Assembly: GCA_900549335.1 (NCBI GenBank)
Contig: UROJ01000076.1
Coordinates: 1 to 7,147, forward strand
DNA length: 7,147 nucleotides
From: an uncultured Collinsella sp.
Lineage (GTDB): Bacteria; Actinomycetota; Coriobacteriia; Coriobacteriales; Coriobacteriaceae
Direction of reading: 5' to 3'
Every line of letters begins with the position of its first letter. Within the stretch, counting starts at the first letter, position 1. Shown piece by piece: positions 1 through 6,434 of the stretch. The notes beneath the pieces are model-generated. The model saw only the letters and a list, made by a program, of their open reading frames with translations, did not search any database and was not told the origin of the DNA. A program made the translations under genes and the position numbers.

Positions 1-30
1 ACGTAGTGTCGGAAATGTTAACCATCCGAT

Positions 31-61
31 ACTATACACCCATACCCCCTGGGGGTGTCCA
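31..61 (-). promoter_or_regulatory. Leftward promoter with G/C-tract palindrome, metalloregulator-like operator
   Basis: On the minus strand a -35-like TGGACA (56-61) and a -10-like TATAGT (31-36) are separated by 19 bp. The spacer contains ACCCCC-T-GGGGGT (44-56), extended by flanking A/T to 42-58 with one mismatch. CsoR/RcnR/FrmR-family repressors (copper, nickel, formaldehyde or persulfide sensors) bind such G/C-tract palindromes flanked by AT. A second reading is the dyad ACACCC-N11-GGGTGT (36-41 and 53-58) inside a 19-bp spacer, which is the geometry used by MerR-family activators. Either way the controlled gene would lie to the left, outside the window. The promoter call is inferred from weak hexamers; the palindrome itself is seen directly. 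Confidence 0.4.
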
Positions 62-86
62 GTACAGAAATAATATATGAGATTTC

Positions 87-149
87 GTTACAGATTGAGA
101 TGATTGGTTGGCCGATGGACCGTCCCAACCAATCATCTCAATCTGTAAC
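87..149. repeat. Perfect 25-bp inverted repeat (hairpin)
   Basis: The arms at 87-111 and 125-149 are exact reverse complements over 25 bp and enclose a 13-nt loop (112-124). The outer 14 bp of each arm are the half-site GTTACAGATTGAGA also found in the 55-bp elements. The inner part (TGATTGGTTGG on the left arm) is unique to this site. The hairpin lies downstream of the kinase gene end at 234, so it could act at the 3' end of that transcript, but no T-run follows it on either strand. It may instead be a mobile or recombining palindromic repeat. The right arm is shared with the element at 136-190. Confidence 0.8.
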
Positions 150-190
150 ATCTAGCAGGGAAAATGACCTCTAACTGTTACAGATCGAGA
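136..190 (+). repeat. 55-bp palindromic intergenic element, copy 1
   Basis: Two 15-nt arms, TCTCAATCTGTAACA (136-150) and TGTTACAGATCGAGA (176-190), pair at 14 of 15 positions around a 25-nt spacer. The spacer contains GCAGGGAAAATG. A second copy at 3661-3715 has the same 15-25-15 geometry and a related spacer in reverse orientation (GCAGGGCAAAATC). Conservation of spacer as well as arms suggests a dispersed repeat family rather than chance dyads. Possible roles are a two-site regulator operator, a REP-like or miniature mobile element, or an RNA processing structure. The sequence alone does not decide among them. Confidence 0.7.
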
Positions 191-233
191 CAATTGCCGG
201 GGAGGGGTCCCGTCACGGCAAGACGCCCGCTCC

Positions 234-2347
234 CTAGATGCAGAATCCGGGGATCACGCAAGTCCGCTTCTTGGGGCTGTCCGCAGGCGTTGCGTACGTA
301 AAGACGTCGCCGTCGTGCCCCACGCGGTTCATATAGAGCGTGCCTTCGCTCTCCGATGTGTCGGGGCTTACCGTGCGCTCCCACCAACAGGTGTCCTTGC
401 CCTTCCACTGGCGGACCATCGTCTCGTTCGTGGAATACGGGCTTACCTTGAGCTCGCGGAAGAGCTGATACTCCTTGCCCTCGCCGTTGTAGATGTCTGC
501 CAGGTAGTGATAGTCCTCGGTAAACGAATCGGGCGGTTGCGTACCGCACAGCTCGACCATGGCGGGCAGCCAAAGGGTTGCGGGCAACTCGCTCAGGCAC
601 GATGCGCTGTTGGCGGTGCCCACATTGTTCGAGACCTTCTTGACCCCTTTAATGAGTGCGCGCAACTCGTTGGGCAGCAGCTTAAGGCCGTCGCCGTTGA
701 GCCATTCCCGCAGCTCGCAATCTGCCCAGCCGGCGCTCGGCGGTTCAGCCGCAGCGTTGCGCTCGGCAATACCCGCATCGAACATAAACGTTAGTCCGGC
801 CTTGCCCGTCCCGTCCAGAAGCTCATCGTGGCGGATGCCCACAAGCTGCGCGCCAACCTGCAGCCCGTTGGTGAGCGTGACACGCTTGGTACACGGATAG
901 GGGATATGCCCATCGGCATCGAGCAGATGATAGCGCTTGGCAATCTCGCGTGCCTCGCTACGGGCCTCGGCGGCCTTAATCTTGAGCGAAATCTCCTGCA
1001 GCTGATCCCAGGTGTAGTCGTCAAGTGAACCGCGGATGCCGTCAAGGTAGTCGGGGATGCCAAAGCCATGGGTTGCCGCCCCGATAACGCTGAGCCCCGC
1101 AACGGCTGCGATAGCGCCGCCGATAATAAAGCGGCGGCGCTATCGCAGCCGATAATAAAGCGGCGGCGGGTCATGGCATCGTGACGGGCCTGATTCAGGA
1201 TCTCTCGTGCGCGCTCGCCGGCGACGTCGACCTTAAGGTGCGTGCCAGAATCGATATCAATCGCGGCCTCGTCTCCTGTGCCTTCGCGGCCCTCGGATTC
1301 GGCATCGGTGAGGTATGCCGAGAGCACCTCGAGCATCTGCTGCTCGGTGGGACGATCGCACTGCTCGACTGAGAGACCCTTCATGATGATTTGGACGAGC
1401 GCTTCATCGCCCTCGCAGCGCGGCTCGAGCGGTGCCGGCTTGGTCTTGGTCTTTACGAGATAGAACGAGCCGGTTGCAGCGGCGTCCGTCGACTCAAAGT
1501 CAAACGGTTTGCGACCGCTGTAGAGCTGGTACAGAATGCTCGAAAGCGCATAGACGTCGATTGCCGGCGAACGGCGAAGGGCCGCGATGCCTTCGATATC
1601 CTGCGTGAGCATCTCGGGCGCGGCGTATGCGGGCGTGGCAAAGCGCCAGATGTCGGCGCACCGGGTGATCGTGTCGTCGCCGAGAGCCATGGTCGCGGAG
1701 CCCATGTCGATGAGGCAGGGGTCAAAGGAGCAATCGGCAATCTGCTGCTCGAGCGTTCGGCTGGTGGTGCGGAACATGATATTGGCAGGCGAAAGGTCGC
1801 GATGGACGACCGGATTCACGAGGCCTTGGGTCATCAAGAGCGCACGAAGCACGGCGTTTCCGACGGCGGCGACCATCTGGGTGGTCAGCCCGCCCGAGGC
1901 GTCGTGAGGAAGCAGGGGCAGCGCCTGCTTGAGTGAGGTGCCCTCGACCCACTCCATGAGGATGAGCGGGTCATCCTCGCACGATCCGTAGCCATAGACG
2001 CGCGGAAATCCGCGCAGGTGCGAGACGGTACACAGATGACGGTACTCCTCAAACAGCGCAGCGGTGTTGGCCAGGTGCGCGGCCGATTGCTCGGCGGAGC
2101 GGTCGGGGGCTTGGCCAGAGAGAATGACGTTGTCCTTGAGCAGCTTGACGGCAAAGACCTCGCCGCTCGTGTTGGTCGCGCGCAGCACGTGCCCGATGTT
2201 GCCGTTGTTGCGGTGGGCCGTCTGGAGAATAAGTGTCATAAACCGGCGTTTGGCGTCGTCCTCGGCGCTGGGGTCGACCGCCACGGCGGTATCGAACGTA
2301 TCGAGACGGACGAGTTTGTCGCCATAGGCGCTATCGGTAGTATCCAT
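234..2347 (-). pseudogene. Transmembrane Ser/Thr protein kinase with C-terminal DUF6273 domain, frameshifted
   Basis: Hanks-type (PknB-like) kinase predicted to phosphorylate Ser/Thr on target proteins at the inner face of the membrane. The start is ATG at 2347, preceded by AAAGGA at 5 nt spacing; the in-frame extension upstream lacks this support. Visible motifs: AVK (ATP-binding Lys68), HRDLSPANI (182-190, catalytic Asp184, Asn189), DMG in place of DFG (214-216), APE (243-245) and Asp264 of subdomain IX. The glycine loop is poorly conserved. After about residue 396 a 29-bp insertion shifts the frame, and the product as written would stop at 791 (518 residues, the last ~118 out of frame). 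Without the insertion the reading continues as MTRRR followed by a hydrophobic helix (397-416), then a DUF6273 domain (about 478-694) with CELREWLN, LWLPAMVE, CWWERTVSP and a terminal PGFCI. The repaired length is exactly 695 codons including stop. Basic residues before the helix predict kinase inside, DUF6273 outside. The FHA gene upstream on the same strand is a likely partner. Either a genuine recent mutation or an assembly/amplification artefact is possible. Confidence 0.88.
1103..1168. repeat. 29-bp insertion creating a 20-bp hairpin and 21-bp direct repeat
   Basis: Arms 1103-1122 and 1132-1151 are perfect 20-bp inverted repeats with a 9-nt loop. At the same time 1119-1139 and 1148-1168 are identical 21-nt direct repeats offset by 29 bp. 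Deleting one 29-bp unit (for example 1131-1159) restores the kinase frame, giving FIIGGAIAAVAGLSVIGAAT as a transmembrane helix. The remaining native sequence has a short quasi-palindrome (CGCCGCC/GGCGGCG) around the junction. This is the signature of template switching at a quasi-palindrome, in which the new strand folds back and copies its own arm. The mechanism is inferred; the repeats are seen directly. Confidence 0.85.
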
Positions 2348-2379
2348 GGCGTTCCTTTGTCTGGCATGGGTTGCCGCAC

Positions 2380-2440
2380 GTATACGCGAGCAGTGCGGGT
2401 ATCGGTAAAGTACCATGATAGTCGCACTGCCCACGTATAC
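2380..2440. repeat. Long imperfect inverted repeat upstream of the kinase gene
   Basis: Arms 2380-2397 and 2423-2440 match at 16 of 18 positions (GTATACG at the outside, CAGTGCG/CGCACTG at the inside). The 25-nt spacer holds a further short stem, GGTA-AAG-TACC, flanked by TATC/GATA with a 2-nt bulge, so the whole 61 bp could fold as one long hairpin. It ends about 30 bp before the kinase start at 2347. It may be an operator or a structure in the kinase mRNA leader. No convincing -35/-10 pair was found here on the minus strand, so whether the kinase has its own promoter is unresolved. Confidence 0.55.
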
Positions 2441-2481
2441 CGCTGAGCATTGTCGTTTACGACGCAGAAGGCAGAAGACGC

Positions 2482-2502
2482 AAGACGGACGGCGACCGTC
2501 TT
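2482..2502 (-). terminator. Weak hairpin after the FHA gene
   Basis: AAGACGG (2482-2488) and CCGTCTT (2496-2502) form a 7-bp stem with a 7-nt loop, starting 17 nt past the FHA stop codon in the direction of transcription. There is no run of T after it on the minus strand, so efficient intrinsic termination is unlikely. It may only attenuate readthrough into the kinase gene or protect the mRNA end. Co-transcription of FHA and kinase genes therefore remains possible. Confidence 0.25.
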
Positions 2503-2518
2503 CCGATCGCTGTCCGTG

Positions 2519-3481
2519 CTAGTCCACAATGACAAGGAATGTCGTGTAGAGACCCAGATGGAGCCTGTCGCTGTTGGCGATTTCCACGGGGGGATAGACT
2601 TTGCCGGGCTCGCGTTGGTCGCGCGGCGGCTCAATCACAATATCGCCGTCGCCCGCGCCCGATTCGAGCACTGTGCCGTTGGTCGATCCAAGGCCCTGGG
2701 CGTACCAGTGCTCACCCTCGAGCCAAATGCGAAGATGCTCGCGCGAGGCGTCGGCGCCTACATCGGTGATGCTGGGCGAGGTTTTGGGCAAAGAACCAAT
2801 CACGGTGCCGCGCGGATCGCGTGTGAGGGGATGGATTTGCATGTCGGCGCAGTTATCGGCATGGGTTCTGAGCAGACCGAGGTTGGGAGCGACGGCGTGC
2901 GGCTGCTCCAGGCTGCTCATAAAGCCACGTCCGACGGTAGTTTCGGTGGTGCCAAAGTGCCCGCCCGTCTTGCTGTCGCAAAAGCGCTCGACGGTGGCCA
3001 CGCCCTGAACGGGATCGGCGAGCGCCCCCGTTGCCACAAAGAGCATCAAGAAGAGCGTGCTTTTTTCGCGCACGGCATTGCCGTCAAAGTTGTCGATGCG
3101 ATTGAGGGCATTTGCATATAGGCGGCTGTCCAGCTTGTAGCTGGCGAGAGCCGACATCATTTCGTCGGCGGCCGGACCGCGATAGTGCTCGGCGATTGCC
3201 CGATAGGCGGACTCGCCGCCGCCGAGCTTGCTGCAGATTGCCGCGGAAAGGTTGAGCGTGGTGACGGTAAAGTCGCTGTAGATGGCGGGCGCGCACTGGT
3301 CAGGCTTGCGATGGACGATGTAACGGGTGAGATACGAGCGGTTGGAAGAGCATTTCTCGAGCAGGGTGCTGCCGAGATAAGAGTTTCCATTGATGAGCAT
3401 TCGGGCGATCTCGAGATGTTTAAGACCGCCGAACGAGCGAATATCGTTATAGAGGACCGAGCAAGGCGTCTCTGCTGCCAC
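2519..3481 (-). CDS. FHA domain-containing protein
   Basis: Encodes 320 residues. The start is GTG at 3481 (MAAETPCS), chosen because a near-perfect ribosome site AAAGGAGGT lies 4 nt upstream; the frame stays open to 3676 but that part overlaps the promoter and the repeat element. The C-terminal ~100 residues form an FHA domain: GTVIGS (225-230), SREHLRIW (246-253), GSTNGT (265-270) and a closing DRLHLGLYTTFLVIV. FHA domains bind phosphothreonine peptides, commonly produced by Ser/Thr kinases. The usual Arg after the first Gly is Ser230 here, while Ser246, His249 and Asn268 are kept, so phosphopeptide binding may be altered. Residues 1-220 match no domain I recognise; they are Cys-containing, with one hydrophobic stretch (STLFLMLFVATGALA, about 141-155) that is short for a membrane helix. 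No signal peptide is evident. The kinase gene follows on the same strand after 171 bp, which suggests the two work together. Confidence 0.85.
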   Translation of the reverse strand: MAAETPCSVLYNDIRSFGGLKHLEIARMLINGNSYLGSTLLEKCSSNRSYLTRYIVHRKPDQCAPAIYSDFTVTTLNLSAAICSKLGGGESAYRAIAEHYRGPAADEMMSALASYKLDSRLYANALNRIDNFDGNAVREKSTLFLMLFVATGALADPVQGVATVERFCDSKTGGHFGTTETTVGRGFMSSLEQPHAVAPNLGLLRTHADNCADMQIHPLTRDPRGTVIGSLPKTSPSITDVGADASREHLRIWLEGEHWYAQGLGSTNGTVLESGAGDGDIVIEPPRDQREPGKVYPPVEIANSDRLHLGLYTTFLVIVD

Positions 3482-3587
3482 GGATACCTCCTTTGATTGC
3501 TTCCTAGCCAATATGGCGATAGGAATTAATGGCCCCGGTGGGCGACGTATTAAATGGCTGCGCAATATATAGCGTAACCAAAGCAAC

Positions 3588-3593
3588 ATTATA
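3588..3593 (-). promoter_or_regulatory. -10 element for the FHA gene
   Basis: On the minus strand the consensus TATAAT occurs in the context GGCC-TATAAT-GTTGC. No good -35 hexamer is seen at 17 bp; the region reads CCTGCA. Transcription would start near 3581, giving a leader of about 100 nt before the GTG at 3481. An AT-rich run (TATATATT, around 3566-3573) lies inside that leader. The call rests on the perfect -10 and its position. Confidence 0.45.
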
Positions 3594-3660
3594 GGCCACA
3601 TGTTCGAAATTGCAGGAAGACTGAGGGATTTGGTTTGGACTGGACGGAAATCCCCCTCTG

Positions 3661-3715
3661 TCTTGATCTGTAACATTTGGACCCGATTTTGCCCTGCATC
3701 TGTTACAGATTGAGA
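3661..3715 (-). repeat. 55-bp palindromic intergenic element, copy 2
   Basis: Arms TCTTGATCTGTAACA (3661-3675) and TGTTACAGATTGAGA (3701-3715) pair at 13 of 15 positions around a 25-nt spacer. On the minus strand it aligns with copy 1 at 136-190 across arms and part of the spacer (GCAGGGCAAAATC against GCAGGGAAAATG). It sits about 70 bp upstream of both the FHA -10 and the helicase -10, so it could influence either promoter, or be a neutral repeat in intergenic space. Confidence 0.7.
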
Positions 3716-3782
3716 TAATCGGCCGGGCCCACCTCGTCCGCCTCGTCATCTGTGGTTTACGTGGGGGCATACGGAGTGCGGG

Positions 3783-3788
3783 TATACT
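3783..3788 (+). promoter_or_regulatory. -10 element for the helicase gene
   Basis: TATACT follows GTGCGGG and precedes AACC. No convincing -35 lies at 16-18 bp; TTTACG at 3756-3761 would need a 21-bp spacer. If used, transcription starts near 3795 and leaves a leader of about 190 nt before the ATG at 3988. Confidence 0.4.
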
Positions 3789-3794
3789 AACCGG

Positions 3795-3987
3795 CGGCGA
3801 ATCTGCTCCATCGCTTAGAGCTGCTGCGTCTGGACGGCGCGTGATAGGGCTGCCAAAGCGATCGCCAGCGTGCTGAGCAACGTCCTCTCTGTGCGCACCC
3901 GTTTTTGTATGTATTAGCGCACTACCAAGCACGCCAGCGCGGCCGCATGCCGTGCCCATAGCGCGTGCAGATAAGGAACAACAACAT
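3795..3987 (+). promoter_or_regulatory. Long 5' leader of the DEAD-box helicase
   Basis: About 190 nt lie between the proposed start of transcription and the ATG. The leader includes a possible stem GTGCGC (3891-3896) / GCGCAC (3917-3922) whose loop carries GTTTTTG, and ends with the ribosome site AAGGA followed by an unstructured ACAACAACAT spacer. Long leaders are known for cold-induced DEAD-box helicase and cold-shock genes, where they control mRNA stability and translation. Such control here is an inference and depends on the promoter call. Confidence 0.3.
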
Positions 3988-6237
3988 ATGCGTAATTCTG
4001 TATCCGACGTCACCGACGCCGAGATTCTGGACGAGACCCGCGAGGCCATGACCCAGGCTGCCTTCGATGCCGCCGACGAGGCAAATGCTGCCCAGGCCGT
4101 CGAGTCCGCTACCGAGAGCCTGCCCGCCTTTGACGAGCTGGGGCTTTCCGACGAGATGCTTCGTGCTATCGAGAGCCTGGGCTACACGGCGCCGACGCCC
4201 GTGCAGGCCGGCTCGATCCCCGTGGTGCTCGAGGGCCGCGACCTGCTTGCCGCCGCCCAGACCGGCACCGGCAAGACGGCCGCCTTTTTGCTGCCGACCA
4301 TGAACAATCTGGAGCACATCGCTCCGCCCAAGCCCGTGCGTGAGCGCGGCGGCCGCAACCGTCGTCGCGGCGCCAAGAAGCCCGAGGGCAACGGCCGTGG
4401 CCCCGTGATGCTCGTCATCACCCCCACGCGCGAGCTCGCCCAGCAGATCGACGAGGTCGCGAGCAAGATCGCCGACGTCACCGGCCATGTCGCCGTGACC
4501 GTCGTGGGTGGCGTGAGCTACAAGCCGCAGACCGCGGCACTCAAGTACGGCTGCGATATCCTGGTCGCCACGCCGGGCCGTCTGGTCGACCTGATCGAGC
4601 AGGGCGCCTGCCACCTGAACGAGGTCAAGGTGCTGGTGCTCGACGAGGCCGATCGCATGCTCGACATGGGCTTTTTGCCCGCCGTCCGCCGTATTGTGCG
4701 CGAGACGCCGGCCGAGCGCCAGACGCTGCTGTTCTCGGCGACGCTCGACGAGGAGGCCGTGGGCGAGATCACCGACCTTGTGAGCGACCCGGCCCGCGTG
4801 GAGATCGCGCCCGCCACGTCGACCGCCGACACCGTCGACCAGTTTGTGTTCCCGGTGTCCATCGAGGCCAAGAATAACCTGTTGCCCGAGTTTCTCAAGA
4901 AGGAGGGCCCGGAGCGCACCATTGTCTTTATGCGCACCAAGCATCGCGCCGACAGCTGCTGCCGTCGTCTGGAGCGTAAGGGCATCAAGGCCGCCGCGAT
5001 TCACGGCAACCGCAGCCAGGCCCAGCGCGAGCGCGCGCTTTCTGCCTTCCGCGACGGCACCGTCGACGTGCTGGTGGCAACCGATGTTCTCGCCCGCGGC
5101 ATCGACATTAGCGACGTGCGCTACGTCGTGAACTTTGACGTGCCGGCCGAGCCGACCGACTACATCCACCGTATTGGCCGTACGGGCCGTGCCGGCGAGC
5201 TGGGCTGGGCCATTACGTTTGTGACCGAGCAGGACGTCGACGAGTTCTACGAGATCGAGAAGCTCATGGACAAGACCGCCGACATCTACGAGGCCGGCGA
5301 CCTGCACGTGGGTCCCAACCCGCCCGCGGTTGATCCCGAGCGCGACCCTGCGGCCTTTAAGGTGAAGAAGAAGACCAAGCGCGGCAAGTCCAAGAGCAAG
5401 AAGAAGCTTGAGCAGGCGCGTCGCGACGGCAAGCGCAACGGCGACGATTACGGCGATGTTGCCGGTCGTTCCAACCGCGGTCGCGACGAGCGCCGCGGCG
5501 ACGGCGAGCGTCCGAGCCGTCCCAAGCGCGGCGGCAAGACCCGCGTGCGCGAGGGCGTTCAGGCTCGCGTGGACGAGGCTGTTGAGAGCGTGGCTCGCGA
5601 GGTAGCTGCCGAGGAGCGCGGCGGTGCTGGTGCCGCTGAGCAGCCTGCGCGCGGCAACCGTGCCGAGCGTCGTGCCAAGCAGTTCCAGGGCGAGGCACAC
5701 CGCCGTCGTCGTGAGGACGAGGACCGTGGCGGCCGTCGTCGTGTCGAGCGCGAGGACGAGGGCCGCGGTTCGCGCGGTGGCAAGCGCGGTGCGGGCGACC
5801 GCCGTCGTTCCGGTCGTGATGACGAGCGCGGTGGCCGTGATGAGCGTCGCGGCGGCGAGGGTCGCGGTGAGCGAGGTGCCCGTGGCGGTGAGTCCCGTGG
5901 CGGCAAGCGCTTTGAAGAGCGCGGTAGCCGCGGCGGCGAGCGTCGCGAGGGTGCTCGCGGCAATGGCGGCCGCGGCGGCGCTGGTCGTTCTAACGAGTCG
6001 CGCGATCGTCGTGACCCGCGTGCCAGCCGTGATCGTCGCGATGACTGGCGCAACTACGACGATACCCGCGAAGAGCGTCGCGGCGGCTATCGTGGTGGTC
6101 GTGGCGGCAACCAGGCCGGCTCCCGTGGCGGCCGTGCCGGCGGTCGCGATAACCGTGGCAGCTACGGCAACAGCCGTGGCGGCAAGCGCGGTGGCAGCTC
6201 CCGTCGCCCCGGCGACGGCGGCGGCAAGCGCAAGTAA
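3988..6237 (+). CDS. DEAD-box ATP-dependent RNA helicase with RGG-rich tail
   Basis: Encodes 749 residues; it unwinds RNA duplexes using ATP in the cytoplasm and likely acts in ribosome assembly, mRNA decay or cold adaptation. ATG at 3988 is chosen for the AAGGA about 10 nt upstream; a GTG at 3952 is in frame but lacks such a site. The motifs are complete: F48 and TPVQ of the Q motif (70-73), AQTGTGKT (90-97), PTREL (146-150), GG (174-175), TPGR (195-198), DEAD (219-222), SAT (250-252), IVFMRT (312-317), ATD..ARGID (364-373) and HRIGRTGRAG (394-403). Residues 1-45 are an acidic, Ala-rich leader. A basic Arg/Lys/Gly insert (about 113-138) lies between motifs I and Ia. The tail from about 455 is first Lys-rich, then some 250 residues of RGG, DR and ER repeats ending in GGGKRK. 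It is probably disordered and RNA-binding. The protein is much longer than RhlE-type helicases (about 400-450) because of this tail. It is monocistronic, closed by the terminator at 6270. RhlE-like or CsdA/DeaD-like assignment cannot be settled here. Confidence 0.97.
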   Translation: MRNSVSDVTDAEILDETREAMTQAAFDAADEANAAQAVESATESLPAFDELGLSDEMLRAIESLGYTAPTPVQAGSIPVVLEGRDLLAAAQTGTGKTAAFLLPTMNNLEHIAPPKPVRERGGRNRRRGAKKPEGNGRGPVMLVITPTRELAQQIDEVASKIADVTGHVAVTVVGGVSYKPQTAALKYGCDILVATPGRLVDLIEQGACHLNEVKVLVLDEADRMLDMGFLPAVRRIVRETPAERQTLLFSATLDEEAVGEITDLVSDPARVEIAPATSTADTVDQFVFPVSIEAKNNLLPEFLKKEGPERTIVFMRTKHRADSCCRRLERKGIKAAAIHGNRSQAQRERALSAFRDGTVDVLVATDVLARGIDISDVRYVVNFDVPAEPTDYIHRIGRTGRAGELGWAITFVTEQDVDEFYEIEKLMDKTADIYEAGDLHVGPNPPAVDPERDPAAFKVKKKTKRGKSKSKKKLEQARRDGKRNGDDYGDVAGRSNRGRDERRGDGERPSRPKRGGKTRVREGVQARVDEAVESVAREVAAEERGGAGAAEQPARGNRAERRAKQFQGEAHRRRREDEDRGGRRRVEREDEGRGSRGGKRGAGDRRRSGRDDERGGRDERRGGEGRGERGARGGESRGGKRFEERGSRGGERREGARGNGGRGGAGRSNESRDRRDPRASRDRRDDWRNYDDTREERRGGYRGGRGGNQAGSRGGRAGGRDNRGSYGNSRGGKRGGSSRRPGDGGGKRK

Positions 6238-6269
6238 GATGCGCATCGCGCGCTAGCGTGAGACAAGCT

Positions 6270-6302
6270 AAGGGCCCGAGCAAATAACGCTCGGGCCCTT
6301 TT
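6270..6302 (+). terminator. Intrinsic terminator of the helicase gene
   Basis: A perfect 12-bp GC-rich stem (AAGGGCCCGAGC, 6270-6281, with 6289-6300) closes a 7-nt loop AAATAAC and runs into TTTT (6299-6302) followed by GTTTG. It lies 32 nt after the helicase stop. The opposite strand reads TTAGCTTGTCT after the stem, a weaker tract, so termination is mainly for rightward transcription. Confidence 0.92.
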
Positions 6303-6410
6303 GTTTGCCGTGTCCATCGCTAATTCAAACGTGATGTTCTCGGGAATGCATCTGGGGGATGCTGAGGACCTATTTTCCGCCATGCAGCAATGGGTCCTAT
6401 GGGGTGCGCC

Positions 6411-6434
6411 GTGCATTTTTTGGAGTATTCTGCA
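6411..6434 (+). repeat. GTGCA-N6-GGAGTATTCTGCA motif, copy 1
   Basis: A 24-nt sequence with GTGCA, six T residues, then GGAGTATTCTGCA. The copy at 6620-6643 is its inverted partner, identical at 18 of 24 positions; the six differences all fall in the middle block (TTTTTT against AAAAAC). The exact 5 + 13 nt match and shared length suggest a repeat family or paired protein sites. Confidence 0.5.

Larger units (their letters stand above)
3482..3987. other. Divergent intergenic region between FHA and helicase genes
   Basis: No gene is supported in this stretch. It separates the leftward FHA gene from the rightward helicase and holds, in order, the FHA ribosome site (just after 3481), the FHA -10 element (3588-3593), the second 55-bp palindromic element (3661-3715), the helicase -10 (3783-3788) and the helicase leader. 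The repeat element sits between the two promoters. Confidence 0.7.

Noticed and set aside
87..190. CRISPR array
   Set aside because: The repeats alternate in orientation and form palindromes; there are no regularly spaced same-direction repeats with unique spacers and no cas genes.
315..794. A 159-codon plus-strand frame in the kinase 3' half
   Set aside because: It is a shadow of the DUF6273 coding sequence, which has clear family motifs on the minus strand.
1103..1168. Programmed ribosomal frameshifting in the kinase gene
   Set aside because: The disruption is a 29-bp insertion with duplicated sequence, not a slippery heptamer, and a one-base slip would still leave extra residues inside the membrane helix.
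3482..3676. Upstream extension of the FHA protein to a start at 3676
   Set aside because: The extension covers the TATAAT promoter and the 55-bp element, while the GTG at 3481 has an almost perfect ribosome site.
3922..6246. A 774-codon open frame antisense to the whole helicase gene
   Set aside because: It is an Ala/Thr/Val/Leu low-complexity product created by the GC-rich codons and RGG repeats of the helicase. It has no recognisable domain, and the plus-strand frame has every DEAD-box motif.
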